DNA of 64,000 bases from Gymnothorax reevesii (GCA_029721435.1 CM056573.1:73846001-73910000), one strand, 5' to 3'; positions 1 through 10,772 are shown, counted from the stretch's first letter. The notes: a model not told the origin generated them from the letters alone. Numbers and translations: made by a program.

Positions 1-837
1 AGCTGGAGACAGCTTTGCTTTGCGTTAACACTAGAAAGCTTGGACTGGACTCACAAAAGATGACACCACAAAACAAAAATTGCTTCTCTCTTACCTCTCT
101 CCATGAACTAGCAAGGAAAAAACTACCCAACATTACCGGTTTCTCTTCTTCCTCGTCGGCGGGTTAGTTACCATAGTTGGGTTAGTTCGTTCTCCTCATT
201 CTCCTCAACTGCTCTGGTTCTTTTCCCCTCCACAATCAAATCTCATGCCCAGGAAAGGGGAAATTATGAAGATTAGGGAAGATAAGGATATTGGGAGCTG
301 TAGCATGTAGTCTTTCTTCTGGACTGACTTCGTACATAGCTCGTTGATTAAAATTGACAAGGTTTATGTTATGTGTGCAGCCCCCCGTGATTTTAAGATC
401 TTAAAAGATTTGGATACTCCTGTAGTGTGCAGCATATGGAGATTTGTCCTTTTTTGTTGTTTAAGAAAATTAGTTTGTTTTGTTTTCAGATTCCTTTTTA
501 TTTGAGTATTCTGGGGACGAGAAAGTAGATGCTCACTTGAAGCTGCTTTACCCTAGACGGAGGCCGTAACATTTTGAACTACACAATTGATACTCAGGGC
601 AACTATACTGAGCAGTTTGCACATCAGGCTTAGGAGTTTCATTCTTGTAACTCCTGAAAAACAGGGATGGGACTGAACTCGTCCATTTTCCAAGCCGTGT
701 TCGAGCTCAGCTTACTTGTGAATATTCAGTTACTGATCCGGGTGTGCCATGTAGTAATAGAATATTGTAACTGCAGGGATTAAATTATAAATTTGCAGCT
801 CCATGTCCACAGGCGGACACATCACCACAAAGGGGTT
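1..837. other. No recognisable feature
   Basis: No open frame with recognisable protein similarity and no clear repeat structure is visible here. The stretch leads directly into a degraded BEL/Pao fragment and may contain older, unrecognisable parts of the same element. Confidence 0.4.
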
Positions 838-1330
838 AACAAGATTTAGACAAGAAAATGTTGCTTTGATGGCATGTTCTGCTAAATAAAGGTGTCAGAA
901 AGGCATGTGGATTTCCTTCACTTTCTATGGTGGCCGAAGGATGTCACAGAGCCCAGTGGATCACAGAATGAAGATACACATTTTTGGAGCAGTTTCCTTC
1001 CCGAGCTGTGCAAACTACACTTTGAGGAGGACTGCACTGGACAATAAGATTGACTTCAAAGCGGAAGTGACTGACACCATTTACCGCAACTTTTATTTGG
1101 ATGATAGTCTGAAATCTTTGCCCTCAGAGAAATAAGGAATACAGATGGTGGTGGACCTTACCAACATATGCTCAAAGGGCATTTCAACTGGTAAAGTGGA
1201 CAAGCAACAGCTTGGCTGTATCGTCATCTCTTCCTGAGGTAAAGTGGTCCCAAACAATCAGGCGGCTGCACTTAGAGCAGGACAGCCTGTCTGTGGAGAC
1301 ACCGCTTGGATTAGTGTTCCGAAAGTGTCA
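838..1330 (+). pseudogene. BEL/Pao reverse transcriptase relic
   Basis: This is a decayed piece of a BEL/Pao pol gene, which would encode the reverse transcriptase that copies element RNA into DNA. The clearest part is an open frame from 905 to 1135 with the BEL landmarks DHRMKIHIFGA, SPSCAN-like FPSCANY, and NFYLDDSLKS, where YLDD is the catalytic box. Just upstream, in another frame, lie FRQENVALMA, a stop, and DFLHFLWWP. Downstream, again in another frame, lie FQLVKWTSNS and LHLEQDSLSVETPLG, the expected next blocks of the BEL polymerase. At least three frameshifts and one stop make it dead. It is a different, much older copy than the BEL element at 23.9-31.8 kb and has no LTRs nearby. Confidence 0.8.
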
Positions 1331-1897
1331 CGCCATCAGCCGTTACTTAGTCCCTATCAGTTTTCTGTAGATTACACCCCAAAATTTTTTTAATGCCATC
1401 AGTTTTTAGTCTAAGTTTAAGAGAAGGGCATAGTGGGAGAAAAGTGTTTGCCTCGAGGTGCCCCTCTCCACCCAGGTGTACAATTGGGTGAAATGGTTGG
1501 TGAAACTGGACATAGAGCTGGGGGATAATTGGCAATGGAATAGTACCCCATCCAGGGGGAGTAGGTATATAAACATACAATCACAACAATTGGAAAACTA
1601 ACCTTCACAATTTATTTAACTATCACTGTGCCTTAAAAATCTGAAAACACCAAACACGCTGAGCTATGGGAGTACAGCAGGCAATTGGAGAGGAAAAGTG
1701 AAGTTGAATAATGCTAAATAATGCTTCAATTTGTTGTACAGGTGATATTAGAACAAGGCAATCAAGTATAAAATGATGAATTCTCCTGCCAAGCTACGCA
1801 ACTGTTAAGATAATATATTGATTAGACTCCACGGGGATCATTTTTCCTCTCAATTTAACCCATCCTGTAGTTAGATTTAAAAAATAAATAAAACTAG
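1331..1897. other. No recognisable feature
   Basis: AT-rich sequence without recognisable coding similarity. Short open frames on the minus strand between 1347 and 1608 have low-complexity, proline-rich translations and look like chance frames. Confidence 0.4.
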
Positions 1898-2437
1898 GCT
1901 TGTGCCGCCGGAGGCGACGGCTAGGGGTATATCCCCAAATGCCCCCAATCCTCGAATAGACCCAATACAAAATACAGCCCCTCAGGTCAGGACCTTTCAT
2001 TTGAATTTCATGTCAATTGGACAAATGGTCCCAAAGATATGGCAAAAATGGTGAATTTTATGTGACAAAGCTCCACCTTGTGTCAAAATTTTGAATCAAA
2101 CAGGTATAATTTCATGGGACACATCCTCAGGTCATGACCTTTCATTTGCACTTGATTTGAGGTCAATCGGACAAATATTTCCAGAGATATGATAAAAACA
2201 GTGATTTTTCAGTTTTTGGCCCCTGATGGCCAATCTAGAAATGGCTAATTGTCCAAAATCGAGTCAGTTCTTCCTCTTTATGATACTTACTTATATGCAA
2301 AACATGAAATTTCTAATTGAAATATTACTAAAGTTATCGCGTTAACACGCAGGGCGGCGCGGCGGCGGTGGCGGTCGGACCAAAAACATAATATTCCCGA
2401 AACGCAGTTCGGGGATATAATGAGATTTTTCCCAGCT
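1898..2437. repeat. Interspersed repeat with AGGTCATGACCT palindrome, copy 1
   Basis: A non-coding repeat that recurs on the same strand at 50750-51317. Shared blocks include the phrases CAATTGGACAAATGG, AAAGATATGGCAAAAATGG, TGACAAAGCTCCACCTT, and a GC-rich end GGCGGTCGGACC followed by CGGGGATATAAT. Inside it, related units about 150 bp long recur, each built around 'GTCAAT(C/T)GGACAAAT...AGATATG'. A perfect AGGTCATGACCT palindrome is at 2129-2140. The repeat directly abuts the L1-like LINE fragment, so it either inserted into that LINE or marks its truncation point. I do not know the family name; a non-autonomous DNA transposon is one possibility. Confidence 0.75.
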
Positions 2438-3419
2438 CTCTTTATGAAGCTTGTGTTTGTCTTTTCCTGAAAAAAGACAGGAATGACACTGATGTCACAT
2501 TTTACCGTCCTCTAAGTTTGCGAAATAGTGACCAGAAAATTATTGCAAAAGTTCTTATCAACCGACTAATTAAATATATCGGTGCCCTAATTCACCCGAA
2601 TCAATCAGGTTTCTTTCCAGACAGATTCTCTTTAACACTCAGCGCTTGTTAAATACTATTTATTCTAGTAAATTACCATAAGCTGCCGTCATATCGTTAG
2701 ACGCCCAGCAGGCCTTTGACCAAGTCGACTGGAGATACATGTTTGCCACCCTTGAAAAATTTGGCTTTGGTGATAAATTTATGAAACTGTTAAGAATGCT
2801 ATATGCATGTCCAAAATCCTCTATTTTGTCTAATTAGGACAGGTCCCCCCCATTCTTACTGGGCCGTGGCACGAGGCAGGGCTGCTGCCTTTCCTGTATG
2901 CGCTTTGCTTTGGCTCTTGAGCCCCTGGAAATAGCCACTAGAGCCAGCCCTCAAATCAGTGGAATAAACTGTGGCACATCTGAGTGTACCATTGGCTTAT
3001 ATGCGGACGATGTAGTCTTGAGCCAGTCAGATGTTAGGTCATACCTGTCCCCCCTACTTGATCTGATAAAATCATTTGGTCAACTCTCTGGATTTACAAT
3101 TAACTGGAACCAAAGTTTATTCATGCCCGTATCTGATGGCTTAGATTCTAAATATCTTTTGGACCTACCATTCAAAGTCTCCACTGATCAGTTCAGATAG
3201 TTGGGAATCAATGTCACCAAAAATCCCAAACTTCTCTTCAAATGTAATTATACTGGCCTTATTGAAAAGCTTCAAGCCATGATAGACAAATGGAAACTTC
3301 TCCCTCTCTCCTTAATAGGGCGTATCAATATCATCAAGATGATTGTTCTTCCCAAATTTATTTATCTTTTTTAAAATGTGCCTATTTTTCTTATTGCCGC
3401 TTTCTTTAAATCTTTAGAC

Positions 3420-3621
3420 GAGGGGTGTCAAACTGACCCGTAAACGGGCTAAGAGGCTGCAGGTCTTCAATCCTACCAAGCAGAAGCTCACCTGAAAGCA
3501 CTGATTTAATCAACTGCTCTAGGCCTGCACAACTGATTAGTTGTATCAGGTGCGCTTCTGCATTGTTGGAGTGAAAACCTGCAGCCTCTTGGCCCGTTTA
3601 CGGGTCAGTTTGACACCCCTG
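3420..3621. mobile_element. Short hAT-type MITE
   Basis: A 202-bp non-autonomous DNA element. Its ends are inverted repeats of about 43 bp: the left arm begins (G)AGGGGTGTCAAACTGACC and the right arm ends GGTCAGTTTGACACCCCTG, so the two arms pair nearly perfectly. It is flanked by an 8-bp duplication, CTTTAGAC at 3412-3419 and CTTTAGAA at 3622-3629, with one mismatch. An 8-bp duplication and the CAGGGGTGTCAAAC terminus are typical of hAT elements. It contains no coding capacity and depends on a transposase made elsewhere. It sits inside the L1-like LINE. Confidence 0.88.
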
Positions 3622-3811
3622 CTTTAGAATCTATCATTTTGCCCTTCGTATGGGCCAAAAAGCCCCCCACATCTCTAAAGCGCACCTGCAGAAACCAACA
3701 ACTGAAGGTGGTTTGGGCCTGCCTGTCATGCGTCATTATTTCTGGGCATGTAACGCCAGAGTATGGATGTTTTGGAACCATGCTCTATGCACTGATGATG
3801 AGGGTAACCTC

Positions 3812-5233
3812 TAGTGATGCGCGGGTCAAGGTTTTTTAACACCCGTGCCAACCCCACCCGATGTGACAGCAAACCCGCCCCACCCGCCCCGCTACAACTC
3901 ACACTGATTTTAAACCCGAACCCAACCCGACCCGACAAAAAGGAGGCAAAGGAAAAAGAATACAGTGGGTCTGTGTGACATGATTTGCAATGGAAAAAAC
4001 GATTCCTGTTATGCTATGGATTTGAATGGAGCACAACATACCATTGGCTTTTGGCTGTAATTCTTCATACAAAGTCTAGGCGCTGTCTATTAATTGAACC
4101 TTACCGTGATTTCTGATCTTTGCAACCAAACAAAATGCCATCAGGCAAAATATTGCAAACAGGCTGTTTTATTGGAACAAAATTAACATGACAGTGACGC
4201 ACTGGCGCTATCGCCTACTCGCCCATGCAGTGTTGCGATATCTTTCTTTCTTTATCTTTAAATTCTTTCTTCCTCATATATTTATTTCAAGATTGTTTTG
4301 GGAGGGCTTTAGGCGATTTTTTCAACACAGCACATAATGTCGGCCTAGGCGTATTTTTTCCCAAACTAGGCAAAAACAAAATCGCGTCAATAGTGCCAGG
4401 GTTTAAGTGATTACGGCGCGCTTCCAAGACACGGCCAGTCGAACTGAAGGTTCGCTCGCTTGTTGCGCTAGTTGTTGGGACGCAGCGGACTGCTTTGACC
4501 ACCATGGTGTTTTACACAATTATTCTTTGTCTCATGGTATGGTAATTAATGAGAGCAAGGCTAAGTTTATGACCATACAAGCTTCATTAATAAGTTACCT
4601 ATTCGTTTGGGTGAAATGTGTAGCCTATAGAATGGTGTTATAGAAATGTACATCCAAGAAGTGTCTTTACTGCCGATGGCAGCACACGCTCTGCTGTTAG
4701 AGAACACGTAGCTGATAAACGGAAGCACCTCAACAAGTTGATTTTATTTTTGAATATAAATCGTCATATGCCTTTCACTGTGAAGTGGCGAAAAAATGTT
4801 TTGTCTATGTGTTGTTTGGACCCACAGGTCAATAAAATTACTACTACTATATAATATTATGGTGCTGACTGCAGAACGATTTATAAGATGAGCTGTCATT
4901 CAACCTTTAGATCCTCAGTCTAATCATGGAGTATTAAGCAGCGCACCAGTGAGTTCGTGCACATCATAGAGAGTAGGAAGAGGGAGAGGTACAATTGGCA
5001 TTCTATTCTGCTTAAGGTAGCGTTACATCGTTTGACAAGAGCATATTATCTAGGCTGTAGGCCTATGTCTAGAGCCCTCAAGTGGCTGATAGCCTATTAT
5101 ACTTTTTATTCGCAATTTCGTGGGAATTAGATGTTGCCACTGTATGGCCCAACCCGCCCGCACCCGTTAAATGTTATTAAAATATTGACCCGACCCGGGA
5201 CCCACGTGCTCCGGGCTGACCCGCGCATCACTA
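3812..5233 (-). mobile_element. hAT DNA transposon with decayed transposase
   Basis: A 1422-bp hAT element with terminal inverted repeats TAGTGATGCGCGGGTCA at the left and TGACCCGCGCATCACTA at the right. It is flanked by a perfect 8-bp duplication GTAACCTC at 3804-3811 and 5234-5241. Both subterminal regions are rich in CCCGACCC / CCCGCCC repeats. The only coding remnant is the transposase C-terminus on the minus strand, annotated separately. Excision with one target copy rejoins the surrounding L1-like reading frame, which proves it inserted into that LINE. Confidence 0.9.
4287..4505 (-). pseudogene. hAT transposase C-terminal dimerisation domain relic
   Basis: This frame keeps the hallmark of the hAT C-terminal dimerisation region: CVPTTSATSERTFSSTGRV followed by ARRNHLNPGTIDAILFL. 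In hAT transposases this segment mediates assembly and packs against the RNase H-like catalytic core. The BED zinc finger and catalytic core are not recognisable in the rest of the 1.4-kb element, so this is an internally deleted, non-autonomous copy. No upstream start can be assigned. Confidence 0.85.
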
Positions 5234-6333
5234 GTAACCTCTACCCCAATTGGCCTTTGATTGAGTCCCACAAGTCGAAAACATCTGTTGGCGCTTCCCT
5301 TAGTGCTTTTTTATTTTCAAAACCTGATTTTCCTATCAAAAAATTTAAAGGTGACTTTATTCTAACAAACTCCTTGAAGATTCTTAGACAAATTAAGGGT
5401 GTGCTGAATCTTCCTGAGCTTTCCTTCCATGCTCCCATATGTCACAACCCTTCCTTCAAGCCAGGTCTAATGGACTCAGTGTTTGCACACTGGTAAGAGA
5501 AGGGCCTTGTTACTATCAGTGATCTTTATATTGACAAGTGCTCAACTTAAGGAGATATATTTGCTACCATCCAGCCATTTTTTCCATGATCTCCAAATTA
5601 GAAGCTTTGTAAAGGAATCAGTACCCGCACAACACAAATTTTATTGACTTCTTACGCGTGAATCACGTTTAATGGCTTGATTTCACAGTTAGTTGCCCTT
5701 TTTCCATTGGTTACCACTTCTCTTCACATTGAAGAAGCTTGGGTTAAAGACACAGGAGAGGAGATTGATGATGGGCTTTGGTCAATGGCATTATAGAAAA
5801 TCAAAACATGTTCTATCAATTCGAGACTTGAGCTTATTCAGTTCAAAGTCATCCATCATCTGCACTTTTCCAAAACCGAGCTGAATAGGATTTTCCCCTC
5901 TGTCTCTGCCACTTGGGAAAAATGTAAGGCCAGTGATGGGACTCTGGGTCATTTTTTTTGGGCTTGTCCTAAGCTCACAGGCTTTTGGGGTGAAATTTTT
6001 CATCTGTGCAGTGTCATATACAAAACCCCATTGAGATATGATATGGCCTCTTTGCAATACTGGGTTGTACCGCTTATTGACTAACTCTCCCTATAGACTT
6101 ACAACAGGCCCTTATGTTTGGTATGGTCATGGCAAAAAAGAGTTATTTTAAGGGAATGGAAATCTGTGTCCCCACCCAGCTTTAAGATATAGTTGAATGA
6201 TATGGTATCCTGTTTCAAATCCAATCAAATGTCTTTATTTAAATAGATAAAAGTACATATCGATCATTACAAAAAATGTAATGCATCGTACATAAGAAAA
6301 CATTAAGAAATGTATAATAATTAATAAGTGAAG

Positions 6334-7110
6334 TTAATAATTTACCGCAAGATTGTATTTAAAAATGATTCTGTTTACATAAGATTGTTTGAAACGCTCA
6401 AGGTTAATTTTAGGAAACTGACAGCTCAGATTACGAAGCTTTCTTGACATTGCTTTAGCCCTAGGTAAATAGTTAAAAAAGGGATGTACCTGGTCCTGAC
6501 TAACTTTAAAAAAAGTACTTAAATCCACCTTTTTTAGTATACTGTAGATATTCAGCGGATAAGATATGTATCTACGTCTAAAACATCTATTTTAAAAGTT
6601 CTGCACAGTATTCAGTTTGGGCACTTAGGCTCCATGAATGGAAATACCATAAGTAATCTTAGGTAAAACAATGCTTTTGAAAAGATAGCGCATAGCCGAT
6701 TTCAAGCTGCGTATAGCCCTCCTGGCGAAGTGATCTAATAATATACAGACATTTATTTGTGTCTAAAAGTTTTCCTCTGACATGCTCTGTAAAGCGGCAG
6801 TTACTCTGAAAGGTTACACCTAGGAAGAGTAACATTCTTGTCAATATTAATGAGCGTAGGCTCGACGTATTATCATAACACAATAGACCTATAAGGAAAT
6901 CATTATCCACAAAGAGGTTCTGTTTTGCTTTCCTTTGAGAAAGCTTATCAGTTTTCCTCCACCATTGCTTAGACCCCATCACAGCACAGGCACCCCAGTT
7001 CCTATGGTTCTCCGAAACAAGGTTAGAAATGCGAGTCGATAGTTGCGCAACCTTTCGGTAGTTTTGTTTTAAGACAGCCTTGTACTTTTTCGTCATAAAC
7101 GGTACATTAA
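6334..7110 (-). pseudogene. LINE reverse transcriptase thumb and C-terminal relic
   Basis: The upstream part reads KAVLKQNYRKVAQLSTRISN and KQWWRKTDKLSQRK, which precede the palm domain in CR1-like proteins. It then jumps directly to LLFLGVTFQSNCRFTEHV and LDTNKCLYIIRSLRQEGYTQ, which follow the palm. The C-terminus in a further frame reads DLSTFFKVSQDQVHPFF and LPRAKAMSRKLRNLSCQFPK, ending FKQSYVNRIIFKYNLAVNY. The whole fingers-palm region including the catalytic YADD is absent, so this fragment could not polymerise. The 3' end lies just upstream (in window coordinates) at about 6235-6260. Confidence 0.78.
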
Positions 7111-7920
7111 GAAAGGCGTCATCCAAGGAGGATCTCTGGAGGAGATGCATACTGTTTTCTCAGGGAAATACTGATCCATTAATCCATGAATGATCGTGTA
7201 AAATGACCGGGTAGCAGTGTTCACGTCCCGAGCCTTAGTAACGCTCAACCAATCACAGTCCTGTACCTTGTTCTCCAAAAGGATTTTCCTATGTTCCCGG
7301 TAATCCCGAAACTTCACTTTAATCCTGATTGGCCTCAGTTTTTGCCCGGCTGGTAATAAGACCCCAAAATGATCAGTCTTTATTGAAACAAGCAGAGGTG
7401 CTGGATTTGAAAACAACTCAGGTTTGTTTGTGAGACAATTGTTGAGAGTTGCATCACCCCGAGTGGGAAAATCTACTAAGGCTGTTAGACGAGACATGAT
7501 AGATAATAATTCCAAGACCAAATAATTAACGTCGCCGCCACAGAGAACAACACTATCTGGATCGTGATCTAAGAAATCATCAGATAGTTCGGAGATGTGA
7601 TCAATTAAGTCAGTTTCTTTGTTTGGGAATTCAACCAGCATATGGTAAACACCGATCATTAACATGCGATGACCCGATGGCAGAGAAATTGCCGAGGTTA
7701 ACACCTCGAAACTCTCACTCTTGCATATCGATTCCACTGTAAGATGCTCCCTGATGAAGACAGCAACTCCTCCATTTTTACGCTTGTCATGTCCACCATA
7801 ACCCTTGTCACAGCGAAACATTCTATATCCTTCAATGCTGACCACAGTGTCCGGGATCTTTTCATTCAAATGAGTATCAGAGATCACGCAGACATCATCG
7901 TCTAAAGATCGGCGGTCCAA
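7093..7920 (-). pseudogene. LINE endonuclease (EEP) domain
   Basis: A 275-residue open frame matching the apurinic-like endonuclease of CR1-type LINEs, which nicks target DNA to prime reverse transcription. Visible blocks are CVISDTHLNE (residues ~11-20), GYRMFRCDKGYGG, NGGVAVFIRE, LCGGDVNYL, VDFPTRGDATLNNCLTN and KTDHFGVLL. The usual catalytic glutamate in the first block (ISETWL in family members) is aspartate here, and the terminal SDH is TDH. Both changes weaken the case for activity. The frame ends at SSRDPPWMTPF, just before a frame change into the reverse transcriptase remnant. The downstream methionine was taken as start only because the ORF opens there; the real protein began further upstream. 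Confidence 0.8.
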
Positions 7921-8357
7921 GGCTAACGCTACGGGTGCACGAACTTTGTTTTTGCTTTTCTTAAGACCACAAATGTTTGAAAATAATATGTTTGAAAATT
8001 TGGGTACAGGATAAAGGCCAATTTAATTACTTTGTCCGGGGGTGAACAACGAACAATGGGTACTTGAACAAGTGTTCTAAAAGAAAACTCTTCATTTCCA
8101 TTGGAAACTTTCTTATGCCTTCCGCCAGAAATAAGCCCTGGAATCCTTCTATATTGTCCCCCTCTACATCCTCGATATCTCAATATTCCATTAGATTTAA
8201 GTGAGTCAAGCACTGACGAAACAGGAAAGCAGCGCTGCTGACGGCGGACTTTTTAAAAGAAAGTCACGGGACTCTGTTACCCAAGCATTGTTGGCGTGCA
8301 AATTCTGGCCAAAGTTACTTTCCGTAGGATTATTCCACAAAATGAAATTGTCTCTAC

Positions 8358-8381
8358 AGGTCCAGGTTGTTATTCTACATC
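8358..8381 (-). other. Decayed 2A-like motif of the CR1-like LINE
   Basis: In the same minus-strand frame as the LINE linker at 8170-8213, the sequence reads D-V-E-stop-Q-P-G-P. 2A-like ribosome-skipping motifs end D-(V/I)-E-x-N-P-G-P and are known near the N-terminus of CR1-like LINE proteins in several deuterostomes. Here x is a stop and N is Q, so the motif is no longer functional. Its position, about 50 codons before the linker and in frame with it, supports the assignment. Confidence 0.5.
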
Positions 8382-8730
8382 CATCCATCGTGTTATATCC
8401 AAAGGCGGGTCATGTCCAGGTACCAGTAATGTAATTGATCCATGCTTTGTGTATTTCATCAAAGGAACTTTAGTACGAAGAAAACCGAATCTGGCTAGAT
8501 AGACCTTGAATGGTGACGGTCCAGCCAAGTTAGCTCGCCACAAACAGCTTCCCTTGAGCACCGAAACATCATTGTCCAGGACGCACAAAGTTTCAGAATA
8601 ATTATAAAATTGAGAAAACTTCATTAAATTAAAACGTTGTGAACAATATAAAATAAGCAAAAGAATGCGAAACATTGCAAAGCAGCGTGGCTGCCATATT
8701 CCGGCGCCTGATTTACACGTCATCAGCATG

Positions 8731-9196
8731 TCTGCTCTTTCTTTCTTTTGTTTGTACCTGGAAGAGTTGCGTTACACATTGTCAAACACCCTCCGCAGAT
8801 TTCGTAAGATCTGGGGGCCTTTCACTGACCATGTTAAGAGACAACAGCCCCAGGATGAAGTCGTTAGGGTTGTGTTGTTTGCTGTATATTATTTCCCTAT
8901 TTTCATTATGTGAATTGCTTTCATGTAAAGTGCTTAAAGTGCTGGGACTCTGCCCTTGACTTTGGCCTTCCTTGACCTTACTTCTTCCCAATACCATGGA
9001 ACCACGATTCTTCAAAAGCTGTGGACATTCTTTTCAGTTTTTGGACTGGACTATAGATACATACTGGTATCTTTTATATGATCTGGCAGTTATTGTTTTG
9101 TTTTGTCTTTTAGTGTTTCGTCCTGTCTTTTTTGTGGTCTGTCTGTTTGTGACTGTTATGCCGAAAACCTTTAAAATAAAATTATTAAAGAAAAGA
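8731..9196. other. Probable 3' tail of an unidentified retroelement
   Basis: Non-coding, T-rich sequence that ends in AAAATAAAATTATTAAAG immediately before the truncated start of a Tc1 fragment. A polyadenylation-like tail abutting a truncated element suggests the 3' untranslated end of a LINE or other retroelement on the plus strand. I do not recognise the family. Confidence 0.3.
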
Positions 9197-9570
9197 CAAA
9201 AAGTCTGTCAAAGGAGACCCAAAACTCTCTAGCAGCTGGAAACCTGTATTAAACAAGAGTCGGATCAAATTCCATTGGCTAAACTCAAGAAACTTGTCTC
9301 CTCAATGCCCAGACACCTCCACTCTGTGATAAAAAGAAGAGGGGATGCTACACCATGGTAAACAGGCCCCTGTCCTAACTGTCTTGAGACCTGTAGCAGC
9401 AATCAAATTTTTAACAAGTTCATTTTTTGGATAAAATTGTAAAATTATTCAGTTTCAGCATTTGCAATGTTTTCACTGTTCTACTGTGAATAAAATAATG
9501 GCTGATGTGATTTGAAAGTCATTGCATTTTGAATTTATTCTCAATTTACACTTTGTCCCAACTATTTTGG
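9197..9570 (+). pseudogene. Tc1 fragment (family C): transposase C-terminus and right inverted repeat
   Basis: A truncated Tc1/mariner element. The frame reads VCQRRPKTL, a stop, QLETCIKQESDQIP, LAKLKKLVSSMPRHLHSV and IKRRGDATPW, the C-terminus of a Tc1 transposase. The right inverted repeat follows, ending near CACTTTGTCCCAACTATTTTGG. The left two thirds, including the catalytic core, are missing. The same family occurs in the opposite orientation at 21997-22600. Confidence 0.8.
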
Positions 9571-10772
9571 CCTTGAATACCCTGGGCGGGTGACATCACT
9601 GTCATTGAATTTTTTTTCGACTGAAAGCAATTACACTCGCCACTGTGACTACTGCTGGTAATTCTCTGCTTGTCACTGACAAAAGTGCCGAGCGCCAGCG
9701 GGAACCCTGCGGGCACACAGGCAGTGTGGCACTTACTACATTCAAGTGTAACAGGCATTTATGTCTCCCAGTCAAATTTTTCCCCCGGACATTTATTTCC
9801 TCGGACATAATATCTCCAGGGATATTTTTTCCTGGTTAATTGACCCCCATGGACATAATTTTCTCGAAATTTTTATCCCTGCATTGGAAAAATTGCCAGC
9901 ATAGGACATAATATCATAGATATTTTCTTAGTAAATATTATCCCCACTAGGTAGACAATTATTACAATTAATAAGACATAATTTCTTGGGGACTTTATTT
10001 ACTGCTATAGCCGTAATAGTTACTTTTGTGCCCCTGCGCATATTGCCTCATCAAAAAACAATTATGGACAGCAAACTCAGATAAAAGAGTTAATTCACAG
10101 AAAGTTTGTTGTGCACAGAATTTAAGTAGATATATTTCCATTCCAATTATCAGGAATGGGTAGGTCTATGCATAAAAAAATGAATGTCGTATAAAAAAGA
10201 TTTCAATAGTGTTGAATATACATTTTTTCCTAGAAGATAGTTTCTGTGGGGACAGAAAAATATGGAGACTAAAAAAGCCACTAATCACAACCATGTAGCA
10301 ACCCAAACATTAAAACATGAAATATTGAAACATTGTGTCAAATCATAAATAGGTAAATAATAAATTGGGAAATGAATATGTCAATAAATTAGTAGTACGT
10401 CAGTTCCTTAAGGGTGCACAATGCAAGTCTGTTTACTTACACTTCTGTTGACATTTGAATTCAAACAAAATGAGGTAGCCCGCCCCTCCCTCCCATAGTT
10501 CCCTCCTTCCCATAGTTCCCTCCTTCCCATGCTCATGCTTCCAACTGTCAACTCTTGTCGGTGATTGGCCGGGACGGTTTGTTATGGGGCACAGCCTGTG
10601 CCCCTTATGTTTATTTTCAGTTTGTGATGCCGGTGGGGTCACCAGAGCTCACGTTTTTTCCCCCCAGTGAATTTAGGGGGTGGCAGCTTGCGGATCGTGG
10701 AGAGATGTCGGCGAATTGAGACAAAAATATAATCGCACAGTAAACAAACTTGCATAGTGCACCTTTTATCTA
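9571..10772. other. Non-coding spacer with short local repeats
   Basis: No recognisable gene. Between 9775 and 9990 the phrase GGACATAATATC and variants recur irregularly. At about 10488-10530 there is a short tandem repeat of TCCCATAGTTCCCTCCT. The rest is AT-rich without structure that I can name. Confidence 0.4.

Larger units (their letters stand above)
2438..6235 (+). mobile_element. L1/Tx1-like LINE ORF2 relic, interrupted by two hAT elements
   Basis: A 5'-truncated non-LTR retrotransposon. Its ORF2 product would nick target DNA and reverse-transcribe the element RNA. Visible landmarks in order are YRPLSLRNSDQKIIAKVL, IHPNQSGFFPDR, a disrupted FDQVDW region, GTRQGC, the catalytic YADD at about 3000 (LYADDVVL), and SGFTINWNQS. 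These are followed by KWKLLPLSLIGRINIIKM, and after the insertions GLGLPVMRHYFWACNARVW, LPELSFHAPI, FKPGLMDSVFAHW, and a C-terminal GTLGHFFWACPKLTGFW. Frames change several times and stops are frequent, so no full protein is made. Two hAT insertions at 3420-3621 and 3812-5233 split it; removing each with one target copy rejoins the LINE text. Confidence 0.85.
6236..8730 (-). mobile_element. CR1-like LINE, internally deleted, minus strand
   Basis: A non-LTR retrotransposon lying on the minus strand, with its 3' end near 6240 and its 5' side towards 8.7 kb. From 5' to 3' it shows a decayed 2A-like motif (8358-8381), a linker reading LDSLKSNGILRYRGCRGGQ (8170-8213), an endonuclease domain (7093-7920), and then the thumb and C-terminal parts of the reverse transcriptase (6334-7110). 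The catalytic palm with its YADD box is missing, so a large in-element deletion removed the polymerase core. Several stops and frameshifts are present. Linker, endonuclease and C-terminus resemble CR1/L2-group LINEs known from deuterostomes. The exact 5' boundary is uncertain. Confidence 0.75.
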
